A stretch of 6,272 nt of DNA from an uncultured Eubacteriales bacterium. Its GTDB lineage: Bacteria; Bacillota; Clostridia; Christensenellales; UBA1242. Shown piece after piece: positions 1-4,747 of this stretch. Below the pieces are notes generated by a model. The model saw nothing but the letters and a program-made list of their open reading frames with translations. It was not told where the DNA came from and made no database searches. Made by a program: the position numbers and the translations under genes. Each line of letters starts with the position of its first letter. Within the stretch, counting starts at the first letter, position 1. The stretch spans positions 1 to 6,272 of the forward strand of contig CADBPU010000012.1 in assembly GCA_902796635.1 (NCBI GenBank), in the 5' to 3' direction.

Positions 1-1
1 G

Positions 2-154
2 AATTATAATTACTCTTACAAAATTGAAGTTGATGGCGGAATAACAGATCAAACAGCACAACTTGTAAAGCATAGCGGAGTAGATATTGTTGTTAGCGGA
101 AATTATGTTTACAACTCACACAACAAACAAGAGAGTATTGAAAAATTGAGATAA
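2..154 (+). CDS. rpe: Ribulose-phosphate 3-epimerase, C-terminal end (partial)
   Basis: This is the last 50 codons of a gene cut by the window edge; the stop is at 152-154. The enzyme interconverts D-ribulose 5-phosphate and D-xylulose 5-phosphate in the cytosolic pentose phosphate pathway. The visible part has the family's C-terminal TIM-barrel signature: IEVDGGI (the penultimate phosphate-binding strand, including the catalytic Asp), then a helix with T..L...SGVD, then IVVSGNYVYN, which corresponds to the usual 'VaGsavF' phosphate-binding turn. The usual Ser after the Gly of that turn is replaced by Asn-Tyr, a conservative-looking variation. Context agrees: in Bacillus subtilis rpe lies just upstream of thiN, spoVM and rpmB, and spoVM and rpmB follow here. 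The next gene starts 32 bases downstream, so the two are probably co-transcribed. Confidence is high for the family, but the active site of the N-terminal part cannot be seen. Confidence 0.88.
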   Translation, partial: NYNYSYKIEVDGGITDQTAQLVKHSGVDIVVSGNYVYNSHNKQESIEKLR

Positions 155-186
155 ATATTGACTTTTTTATTGGAGGAAAATAATAT

Positions 187-441
187 ATGTTAACAGACGA
201 AATGCCTTATTTTATGGAGAATAGACATTGGTGGACAATGAATGAAGATGAAACAATGATTGTCTTAACACCAGAAGCACCAATTGATAAAGATCCAAAG
301 ATATTGGAAAGTTATAAACAATACTTAAGACGTAATAAATTTAGTCATGATTGTTTGGGTGGAATAGAAACTTTTGATTTTGATATTGACGATGATGCAG
401 CATTTGAAAAATTTATTAACAAAATGATGAAAAGTTTATAA
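187..441 (+). CDS. Small hypothetical protein (84 aa)
   Basis: I do not recognise this protein. The start is well supported: GGAGG at 172-176 lies 10 bases before the ATG. The product is acidic and probably soluble, with no signal peptide or membrane segment. Visible traits are an aromatic N-terminal patch (MPYFMENRHWW, residues 6-16), a basic mid-section (YKQYLRRNKFSHD, about 43-55), and an acidic stretch FDFDIDDDAAFEKF (about 63-76) followed by a short basic tail. It starts 32 bases after the rpe stop and is followed by a terminator at 488-514, so it is probably the last gene of the rpe operon. In B. subtilis the gene after rpe is thiN (thiamine diphosphokinase); this protein is far too short and shows no similarity to it. 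It is real as a gene with good confidence, with function unknown. Confidence 0.72.
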   Translation: MLTDEMPYFMENRHWWTMNEDETMIVLTPEAPIDKDPKILESYKQYLRRNKFSHDCLGGIETFDFDIDDDAAFEKFINKMMKSL

Positions 442-487
442 TTTTACTCAATAACGCTACAAAAAAGCATAAAAAATACAACAAAAA

Positions 488-514
488 AGCACTTGAAATG
501 ATAGTGCTGTTTTT
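488..514 (+). terminator. Rho-independent terminator after the rpe operon
   Basis: The stem AGCACT (488-493) pairs with AGTGCT (503-508) across a 9-base loop and is followed by GTTTTT. A run of six A precedes the stem, so it could also stop transcription from the other strand. It lies 46 bases after the stop of the 84-aa gene. Confidence 0.7.
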
Positions 515-563
515 GCATATATCGAAATTTCATAAAAACTTACAATCTAGATTACAAAAATTT

Positions 564-657
564 GTGTATGAAAACTGACAAACAAATTCGAGTTTGTGTA
601 TGAAAACTAACCAACAAAATTGAGTTAGTGTATGAAAACTGACATACAAAATACCTA
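564..657. repeat. 32-bp tandem repeat, three units
   Basis: Units begin at 564, 596 and 628, exactly 32 bp apart. Each starts with GTGTATGAAAACT, identical in all three, followed by a more variable part of the type (G/A)AC(A/C/T)AACAAA. The third unit is cut short near 657. A weak, out-of-phase similarity (ATAAAAACTTACAA, 532-545) may be an older unit. Units contain self-complementary words whose bases differ between copies: ACAAAC/GTTTGT across the first boundary and ACTAAC/GTTAGT across the second. There are no unique spacers, so it is not a CRISPR array. The role is unknown; a minisatellite, iteron-like protein-binding sites, or a mobile-element remnant are all possible. Confidence 0.8.
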
Positions 658-736
658 TATATATACTATATCTTGAATCATTAATATAACTAATAACAAT
701 TGATGATATGATTGATAATAATATATATAATATTAA

Positions 737-770
737 TAATGCGGTCATTCGAGTTCGTATTACCGCATTA
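737..770. repeat. Inverted repeat, 9-bp perfect arms
   Basis: TAATGCGGT (737-745) and ACCGCATTA (762-770) are perfectly complementary around a 16-base loop. The arms are G+C-rich for this region. There is no T run directly behind the right arm (a weak one, GTTTTTG, begins about 11 bases on), so it is not a typical terminator. The loop contains ATTCGAGTTCGT (747-758), which differs in one position from ATTCGAGTTTGT at 586-597 in the tandem repeat. It could be a structured RNA element or the end of a small mobile element. Confidence 0.5.
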
Positions 771-932
771 GAAATATTGAGTTTTTGTAAAAAACGATTT
801 TTCTATTAAATTGTAATTGCTTGCTGATATAATAAATATTAAAAAAATTTATATATATAAATAAAATGACCTGCTGACCAGTTTTTGAAAATTAATATTA
901 TGGATTAGTCCGAAAAATCTGAAAAAAATGGC

Positions 933-967
933 ATTTTGAGTCAAAATAAATTTGTTTTTGTTATAAT
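933..967 (+). promoter_or_regulatory. Palindrome and extended -10 before the gene fragment
   Basis: ATTTTGA-G-TCAAAAT (933-947) is a perfect 7-bp palindrome around one base, typical in form of a dimeric regulator site. TGTTATAAT at 959-967 is an extended -10 element ending only 6 bases before the ATG at 974, which would give an almost leaderless transcript. The best -35-like word (TTGAGT, 936-941) has a 20-base spacer and overlaps the palindrome. AT-rich sequence produces such matches by chance, so support is modest. Confidence 0.3.
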
Positions 968-973
968 AAATAT

Positions 974-1084
974 ATGTTATCAAAAAAACAATACAATAGA
1001 TATTTAAGAAAGATTGAAAAATATATTGGAATGTATGACAGAAAATTTAAGATTGTTGATAGTAACGAAATAATGAATAAATAA
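974..1084 (+). pseudogene. Probable 3' remnant of a paralogue of the 215-aa gene (36 codons)
   Basis: The frame from ATG 974 to TAA 1082-1084 encodes 36 residues. Its start resembles a segment near the C-terminus of the protein encoded at 1168-1815: SKKQYNRYLRKIEKYIGMY here against SKLKGYNRYLDRVKDFIGKY there, with YNRYL identical and similar residues around it. The same 25-bp terminator follows both frames. There is no Shine-Dalgarno sequence before this ATG, and nothing matching the first three quarters of the intact gene lies upstream. The simplest reading is a decayed copy that has lost its 5' portion. Alternatively it is a genuine basic micropeptide translated from a near-leaderless mRNA, since a TATAAT ends at 967. 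The homology rests on about 20 residues read by eye. Confidence 0.5.
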
Positions 1085-1107
1085 AGTCACAGAAATGTGG
1101 CTTTTTT
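1084..1107 (+). terminator. Terminator, first copy
   Basis: AAGTCACA (1084-1091), a GAAA loop and TGTGGCTT (1096-1103), with one G-U pair, are followed by more T. It overlaps the stop codon of the gene fragment. The 25 bases at 1083-1107 recur exactly at 1826-1850. Confidence 0.8.
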
Positions 1108-1119
1108 ATAATTTCAGTA

Positions 1120-1148
1120 TTGACAACTATTTTAATTCATGATATCAT
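1120..1148 (+). promoter_or_regulatory. Sigma-A promoter of the 215-aa gene
   Basis: TTGACA (1120-1125) and TATCAT (1143-1148) are separated by 17 bases. The expected start near 1155 leaves a very short leader, with GAGG at 1157-1160 acting as ribosome binding site for the ATG at 1168. Confidence 0.65.
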
Positions 1149-1167
1149 TTTGTTACGAGGTTAAAGT

Positions 1168-1815
1168 ATGGGTAAAAAAAATGAAGAAAAAATTTTTCAA
1201 GAATTTGCAGAAGAATTTTCTAATCAAAAAATTGAACAATATTTGCAAACATTACAATATGAAAGTCTTAGAATCGATAGAGAAGTAATATCTCAATTAA
1301 ATACATTTAAGAAGAATACTAAGTCATTAATTCTTGCCATAACTCTCAATAAAAATTCAAGGTTAATGCAAAATAAATTAATAAAACAGTTAGCCGATAT
1401 GTATATAAATGAAAGAGTTTTTGTAGCAAGTTGCAATAAAACAAATATTTTAACAAATTTTGGCACATACAAAACAATCGGAGAACCATATTTTCATGAT
1501 AGAGCATTTGAAAAAAATGGAGTTTATTCTTTATGTGGTGGCATGCCATATACAGATTCAATGTGCTTTGATAAAACTTGGAAAAATAGTGATTCTCAAA
1601 TAGAAAAAGAAACATATGAAGTTAGGTATAAAATGTATTCAAAATTAAAAGGGTACAATCGTTATTTGGATAGAGTAAAAGATTTTATCGGTAAATATAT
1701 AAATAATTTAGATGAAAAATTGAATAAACAATTAAATAAAATTAAAAAAGAAGACGAGAAAAAATTTGAAAGCTATGAAAAAAATATATTAAAAATGTCA
1801 AACAGAATATTATAA
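1168..1815 (+). CDS. Hypothetical protein (215 aa), between two identical terminators
   Basis: I do not recognise this protein. It begins with a charged helical section (about residues 1-45), followed by a mixed middle part with a conspicuous run of Gly, His and Cys residues (TNFGTYKTIGEPYFHDRAF, then LCGGMPYTDSMCF, about 95-135). It ends in a long Lys/Glu/Asn-rich region (about 150-215) likely to form a coiled coil. No signal peptide or membrane helix is visible, so it is probably cytoplasmic. It has its own sigma-A promoter (1120-1148), a ribosome binding site (GAGG, 7 bases before ATG) and its own terminator, so it is an autonomous unit inserted between rpe and spoVM. It lies where B. subtilis has thiN and is about the same length, but no thiamine diphosphokinase motif can be seen. 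Codon use is more A-rich than fakA's, which together with the partial copy upstream hints at acquired or fast-evolving DNA. Confidence 0.75.
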   Translation: MGKKNEEKIFQEFAEEFSNQKIEQYLQTLQYESLRIDREVISQLNTFKKNTKSLILAITLNKNSRLMQNKLIKQLADMYINERVFVASCNKTNILTNFGTYKTIGEPYFHDRAFEKNGVYSLCGGMPYTDSMCFDKTWKNSDSQIEKETYEVRYKMYSKLKGYNRYLDRVKDFIGKYINNLDEKLNKQLNKIKKEDEKKFESYEKNILKMSNRIL

Positions 1816-1826
1816 AAAAAATAAGA

Positions 1827-1850
1827 AAGTCACAGAAATGTGGCTTTTTT
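1827..1850 (+). terminator. Terminator, second copy
   Basis: The hairpin is the same as at 1084-1107: AAGTCACA, GAAA loop, TGTGGCTT, then T residues. It lies 11 bases after the stop of the 215-aa gene and ends 24 bases before the spoVM start codon. spoVM must therefore be transcribed from a promoter inside or just after this hairpin, or by read-through. Confidence 0.82.
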
Positions 1851-1859
1851 CATACAATA
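1851..1859 (+). promoter_or_regulatory. Candidate mother-cell (sigma-E/sigma-K type) -10 element for spoVM
   Basis: CATACAATA directly follows the terminator T run. It fits both the sigma-E -10 (CATACANT) and the sigma-K -10 (CATANNNTA) known from B. subtilis, where spoVM is made in the mother cell. For sigma-K, an AC dinucleotide at 1832-1833 lies 17 bases upstream, inside the terminator hairpin. No sigma-E -35 (ATATT type) is visible. The start site would fall near 1865, leaving a leader of about 10 bases that may clip the AAAGGAG. The match is on the -10 alone, so this is tentative. Confidence 0.35.
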
Positions 1860-1874
1860 AACAAAGGAGTTAAT

Positions 1875-1946
1875 ATGTTTTTTTGTTTCAAAGCACCAAA
1901 GTTTTTGGCACCAATACTGCGATTGATTTTTAGAAAACAATTATAG
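1875..1946 (+). CDS. spoVM: Stage V sporulation protein M, 23-aa amphipathic peptide
   Basis: The start has a strong ribosome binding site, AAAGGAG (1863-1869), 5 bases before the ATG. The peptide contains FKAPKFLAPILRLIF, which aligns with the core of B. subtilis SpoVM (KLPKFLGGIVR; 26 aa in total): Lys, Pro, Lys-Phe-Leu, Ile and Arg are in register, including the functionally important Pro and the Arg one helical turn later. SpoVM is made in the mother cell, inserts as an amphipathic helix into the positively curved outer forespore membrane, and recruits the ATPase SpoIVA to start coat assembly; it is also known as a target of FtsH. Position is independent support, because spoVM lies between the rpe/thiN region and rpmB in Bacillus, and does so here. 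The tail is slightly shorter, and one residue is missing near the N-terminus. It is easily missed because it has only 23 codons. Confidence 0.82.
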   Translation: MFFCFKAPKFLAPILRLIFRKQL

Positions 1947-1986
1947 TTTTATAAATTTTAATAAAATTTTGATTATTAATAAGCAT

Positions 1987-2016
1987 AAAAAAAGCCCTTT
2001 CAAAGGACTTGTTTTT
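1987..2016 (-). terminator. Convergent terminator shared by rpmB and spoVM
   Basis: AAGCCCTT (1992-1999) and AAGGACTT (2003-2010) form an 8-bp stem with one G-U type pair and a 3-base loop. Read on the minus strand it is followed by T residues (1991 down to 1987) and terminates rpmB. On the plus strand GTTTTT (2011-2016) follows, so it can also end the spoVM transcript. Confidence 0.8.
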
Positions 2017-2022
2017 ATATAC

Positions 2023-2205
2023 TTATGCTTTTTTTGCTGTTTTCAAACATTTTGTGCAAACATATTGTCTTTTTTCAACACCGTCAACTTCAATGCTAAC
2101 TTTTTGTACATTTGCATTCCATTGTTTGTTTGTCTTTATATTTGAGTGGCTAACTTGATGTCCGCCCATTTTACCTTTTCCACATATACTGCAAACTCTT
2201 GACAT
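2023..2205 (-). CDS. rpmB: 50S ribosomal protein L28
   Basis: This is a 60-residue basic protein of the large ribosomal subunit. It has the L28 pattern: an N-terminal CSICGKGKMGGHQVSHSN (the family's GK....GN.VSHSn motif), then a central KQWNANVQKVSI matching the 'rr..pNlq.v.i' section, and the C-terminal YVCTKCLK. Cys5/Cys8 and Cys50/Cys53 form two CXXC pairs, so this is the zinc-ribbon (C+) form; such forms are commonly paired elsewhere in the genome with zinc-free paralogues under Zur control. The start is set by AGGAGG (reverse of 2213-2218), 7 bases before the ATG. It is transcribed opposite to its neighbours, convergent with spoVM and divergent from the Asp23 gene, the arrangement I recall from B. 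subtilis. A good promoter lies at 2240-2268, and the terminator is at 1987-2016. Confidence 0.96.
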   Translation of the reverse strand: MSRVCSICGKGKMGGHQVSHSNIKTNKQWNANVQKVSIEVDGVEKRQYVCTKCLKTAKKA

Positions 2206-2239
2206 GACTGTTCCTCCTAGCTTTTCCTAAAACTGATAT

Positions 2240-2268
2240 ATTCTAACAAATATTTTTATAAAAATCAA
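2240..2268 (-). promoter_or_regulatory. Sigma-A promoter of rpmB (extended -10)
   Basis: On the minus strand TTGATT (2268-2263) is followed after 17 bases by TAGAAT (2245-2240). A TG one base before the -10 gives TGTTAGAAT, an extended -10. The start would be near 2233, about 28 bases before the ATG. Confidence 0.65.
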
Positions 2269-2300
2269 GTATATTGTGAAAATATAAAAAATAATTTTTG

Positions 2301-2326
2301 AATTTGGAATTTTGCCAAATTTTGCC
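2301..2326. promoter_or_regulatory. Inverted and direct repeats between the divergent promoters
   Basis: AATTTGG (2301-2307) and CCAAATT (2315-2321) are perfectly complementary with 7 bases between. The right part also contains the direct repeat AATTTTGCC at 2308-2316 and 2318-2326, ten bases apart, on one helix face. It lies upstream of both the rpmB and the Asp23-gene promoters. It could be a regulator site. The regulator is unknown, and chance is possible in this AT-rich sequence. Confidence 0.3.
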
Positions 2327-2361
2327 TAATCTTAATATAAATATTAAATATCAATAATCAC

Positions 2362-2390
2362 TTGCTTTTTTTATTATGATATAGTAAAAT
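2362..2390 (+). promoter_or_regulatory. Sigma-A promoter of the Asp23-fakA operon
   Basis: TTGCTT (2362-2367) and TAAAAT (2385-2390) are 17 bases apart. The start would be near 2397, leaving about 22 bases of leader with AAGGAGG at 2408-2414. An overlapping TATAGT (2380-2385) is badly spaced from any -35. Confidence 0.5.
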
Positions 2391-2418
2391 ATAATGGCAA
2401 ATATGATAAGGAGGACTT

Positions 2419-2769
2419 ATGGCTGTTAAAACTGTTAATAGTTATGGAAGAATAAGTATTAGCGATGAAGCAATAGAATCTGTTGCTGGAAGCACTGCGC
2501 TTGAATGTTATGGCGTGGTTGATTTGGTAGCCAAAAGACTCTCTGACAATTTTGCTTTAATGTTCAAAAAGCAACAATTAAAAAAAGGTGTAAAAGTTTT
2601 GACTGTTGACAACAAAATTTACATTGATTTATACGTAATTCTCAAATATAGTGTAAGTATCAGCGCTGTTGCAGAAAGTTTGAAAAAGACAGTAAAATAT
2701 AGCGTTGAAAACTTCACTGGCATGATTGTAGATTCTGTAAATGTAAATGTTTGTGGTGTTAGAGTTTAA
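2419..2769 (+). CDS. yloU: Asp23/Gls24 family envelope protein (YloU type)
   Basis: This 116-residue protein belongs to the Asp23/Gls24 (DUF322) family. It shows the family pattern: an N-terminal strand with 'G.I.IS..vI..IA' character (YGRISISDEAIESVAGSTAL, broken here for clarity at residues 9-28), a CYGVVDL segment, a central I.IDLYVILKYSVSI strand-turn-strand (about 67-82), and a C-terminal V.SVNVNVCGVRV strand. There is no signal peptide or membrane helix. Family members are cytoplasmic or membrane-associated, and Asp23 of Staphylococcus aureus is tethered at the envelope. AAGGAGG lies 4 bases before the ATG, a tight spacing. fakA follows within 50 bases, the conserved YloU-YloV pairing of Bacillota, so a role linked to envelope or fatty-acid homeostasis is likely. 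The precise biochemical function is not settled for the family. Confidence 0.93.
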   Translation: MAVKTVNSYGRISISDEAIESVAGSTALECYGVVDLVAKRLSDNFALMFKKQQLKKGVKVLTVDNKIYIDLYVILKYSVSISAVAESLKKTVKYSVENFTGMIVDSVNVNVCGVRV

Positions 2770-2815
2770 GCTTTTTTTGATTATATATAGTTAAATAAGG
2801 ATGGATTTTTGCAAA

Positions 2816-4495
2816 ATGCAAAAGAGTATAAATGGAATAATGCTGAGAAAGATGATGCTTGCGGGTGCATCACTTTTGGAAGAAAATAAAAATTATGTAG
2901 ACTCGCTTAATGTTTTCCCTGTTCCAGACGGAGATACAGGAACAAACATGAGTCTCACCATGCGCAGTGTTGCTGCCGAAATCAATGATTGTGCAGAAAA
3001 TAGTATAGAAGCACTTAGTGAGGCCTTTGCAAAGGGTGCTCTTAAAGGTGCCAGAGGAAACAGTGGAGTTATTTTATCACAGATTCTTCGTGGAATGAGC
3101 AATTCTTTCAGAGAAAAGCCACTTCAAGAAATTGGACCAAAACAATTTGCTGCTGCACTCAACAAAGGCGCTGAAACTGCTTACAAAGCCGTCACAAAGC
3201 CAAAAGAAGGAACAATTTTAACAGTAGTTAGAATGATGGCAGAATGTGCAACAAAACTTGCCAAGAAAAAGATTGACATGGATGATATGCTAAGACAAGT
3301 TGTTGACCAAGGTGAAGAAACTTTGAAACAAACACCAGAAATGCTTCCTGTTCTCAAAAAAGCTGGCGTTGTTGATAGTGGTGGTAGGGGTCTTGTTATA
3401 GTATTTACTGGCTTTTACAAGTGCTTAATCAATGATGAAACACTCAAAATCAACTATGAAGAGTTTGACAAGATTGGTGGTGGCTCTAATGTTGATGCAA
3501 ATGGTTTTGAGTCAAATGAAGCCATTATAAACCTTGAAAATCTTGGCGATATACAATTTGCTTATTGCACTGAGTTTATGGTTATTCAAATGAAAAAGAA
3601 GACCACAGAAGCAGATATTGACAAATTGCGCGAAAAACTCATGGAAATTGGTGATTGTGTTATTTGTGTTGGAGATTTGAGTCTTGTTAAAGTTCACGTT
3701 CACACAAATCAACCAAATCTTGCACTTGGCTATGCATTAGAACTTGGAGAGCTCACAAAACTTAAAATTGAAAATATGCTTGAACAAAACAGGGCCTTAA
3801 AAGCAAAAAGAGCAAAGCAAAAAGCAGTTGAACTTAAACCTTATGGAATAGTTAGCGTTGTTGCAGGAGATGGACTCAATGCATTGTTTACTGATTGCGG
3901 AGTAGATTACTGCATAAAAGGCGGTCAAACAATGAATCCTAGTGCAGATGATATTGCAAAAGCAATAGAAAATGTGCCAGCAAAAGATGTTTATGTTCTT
4001 CCAAACAACAAAAACATAGTTTTGGCAGCAGAGCAGAGCAAATCTCTTGTAAACGGCAAAACAATTCACGTAATTCCTACTGCAAGCATTCCAGAAGGTA
4101 TCACAGCTTGCCTTGCATTCAATAGCGAAGCAACACCAGAAGAAAATGATGTTCAAATGATGGAAGCAATAAAGTCAGTAAAATCTAGCAGTGTAACATA
4201 CGCAGTTAGAACAACAAATATTGATGGCTTTGACCTTACAGAAGGCGATATAATTGGACTTAACGAAAAATCAATTCTTGCAAAGGGCAAAGATGTTCCA
4301 GAGACAGTTGAAAAACTTATAGAAAAACAAATCAATGAAGATATTGTAAATATCACATTATTCTATGGCGAAAATGTGAAAGAAGAAGAAGCAAATGCTC
4401 TTTGTGAAAAACTTCAAGCAGAATATGAAAATTGTGAAGTTAGTGTTATAAATGGTGGACAACCTGTTTACTATTACTTAATTTCAATGCAATAA
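2816..4495 (+). CDS. fakA: Fatty acid kinase catalytic subunit FakA (YloV, DAK2/DhaL domain)
   Basis: FakA phosphorylates fatty acids bound to FakB (DegV family) to acyl phosphates that feed the PlsX/PlsY phospholipid pathway in the cytosol. Counting from this start (559 aa), the DhaL kinase domain spans about 5-210: NVFPVPDGDTGTNM (32-45) holds the Mg/ATP-binding Asp38 and Asp40, then ARGNSGVILSQ (about 79-89), KEGTILTV and VDSGGRGL (about 186-193). The middle domain has AYCTEF (Cys251) and VHVHT (His294, His296), the residues I recall as the zinc site in S. aureus FakA. The C-terminal FakA_C-like domain ends the protein. An in-frame ATG at 2801 would add five residues, but AAGG then abuts the start codon. 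From 2816 the same AAGGA is 14 bases away (long but usable), and the N-terminus and Asp38/Asp40 numbering agree with homologues. It follows the Asp23 gene by 46 bases. FakB is not in this window. Confidence 0.95.
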   Translation: MQKSINGIMLRKMMLAGASLLEENKNYVDSLNVFPVPDGDTGTNMSLTMRSVAAEINDCAENSIEALSEAFAKGALKGARGNSGVILSQILRGMSNSFREKPLQEIGPKQFAAALNKGAETAYKAVTKPKEGTILTVVRMMAECATKLAKKKIDMDDMLRQVVDQGEETLKQTPEMLPVLKKAGVVDSGGRGLVIVFTGFYKCLINDETLKINYEEFDKIGGGSNVDANGFESNEAIINLENLGDIQFAYCTEFMVIQMKKKTTEADIDKLREKLMEIGDCVICVGDLSLVKVHVHTNQPNLALGYALELGELTKLKIENMLEQNRALKAKRAKQKAVELKPYGIVSVVAGDGLNALFTDCGVDYCIKGGQTMNPSADDIAKAIENVPAKDVYVLPNNKNIVLAAEQSKSLVNGKTIHVIPTASIPEGITACLAFNSEATPEENDVQMMEAIKSVKSSSVTYAVRTTNIDGFDLTEGDIIGLNEKSILAKGKDVPETVEKLIEKQINEDIVNITLFYGENVKEEEANALCEKLQAEYENCEVSVINGGQPVYYYLISMQ

Positions 4496-4550
4496 TACAA
4501 AATACTTAATGAAATACTTATAAAATTATAATTAAATAATCAAAAAAAAT

Positions 4551-4574
4551 CTACCCCTGATGGGGTAGTTTTTT
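4551..4574 (+). terminator. Bidirectional terminator between fakA and the 47-aa gene
   Basis: CTACCCC (4551-4557) pairs with GGGGTAG (4562-4568) around TGAT, followed by six T. On the minus strand the same stem is followed, after one A, by eight T (4549 down to 4542), so it ends both convergent transcripts. Confidence 0.92.
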
Positions 4575-4579
4575 GAAAA

Positions 4580-4723
4580 CTATTTACCGCAGTTTTTTCC
4601 ACAGTTTTTTGATCTAGAAGTTTTACTTCTTGTAGTTTTACCCATACGGCTTGATGTTTCCATGTGAGTAGAACTTGTTTTAGCTCTTTTTGAAGCTGTG
4701 CTTGACTTTTTTGCACTTTTCAT
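4580..4723 (-). CDS. Small, very basic Ser/Thr/Lys/Arg-rich protein (47 aa)
   Basis: I do not recognise a family. Translation gives 47 residues, of which about 28 are Lys, Arg, Ser or Thr. There is no hydrophobic stretch and only two acidic or bulky breaks. The C-terminus carries a tandem NCGK-NCGK with two cysteines. The gene is real by its signals: a full AGGAGGTG (reverse of 4733-4740) 9 bases before the ATG, a perfect hairpin just upstream of that, and a strong terminator 6 bases after the stop. It converges with fakA. Composition suggests nucleic-acid binding or a spore-core or coat peptide, and the nearby spoVM makes a spore role thinkable. However, the recognised alpha/beta SASP motif is absent, so both ideas are inference. 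No clear sigma-A promoter could be found upstream. Confidence 0.72.
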   Translation of the reverse strand: MKSAKKSSTASKRAKTSSTHMETSSRMGKTTRSKTSRSKNCGKNCGK

Positions 4724-4747
4724 AATAGTTTTCACCTCCTTGGTTTT

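Larger units (their letters stand above)
515..973. other. Gene-free AT-rich stretch with repeats
   Basis: No coding region with a ribosome binding site is visible on either strand. A 72-codon open frame on the minus strand (530-748) has no Shine-Dalgarno sequence and runs through the tandem repeats. The stretch holds the 32-bp repeat array (564-657), a long inverted repeat (737-770), an extended -10 sequence TGATATAAT at 825-833 without a good -35, and a palindrome plus extended -10 at 933-967. In B. subtilis this neighbourhood would be occupied by thiN, so the stretch may be what remains after gene replacement or insertion. That last point is inference. Confidence 0.6.

Noticed and set aside
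564..657. CRISPR array
   Set aside because: The units are contiguous at a 32-bp period with no unique spacers between them, and no cas gene is in the window.
530..748. 72-codon minus-strand frame with a membrane-like translation
   Set aside because: There is no ribosome binding site before its ATG, and it runs through the tandem repeats. AT-rich sequence yields Ile/Leu/Phe/Tyr-rich frames by chance.
1168..1815. 215-aa protein as ThiN (thiamine diphosphokinase), suggested by its position and length
   Set aside because: No thiamine diphosphokinase sequence features can be recognised in it. The unrelated fragment copy and separate promoter also argue for a different origin.
3797..4356. Minus-strand frames inside fakA
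   Set aside because: They are shadows of a well-supported gene, are Cys/Phe-rich and lack ribosome sites.
4580..4723. 47-aa protein as an alpha/beta-type small acid-soluble spore protein
   Set aside because: The characteristic germination-protease site and the conserved SASP segments are missing. Only the small size and a nearby spoVM would suggest it.
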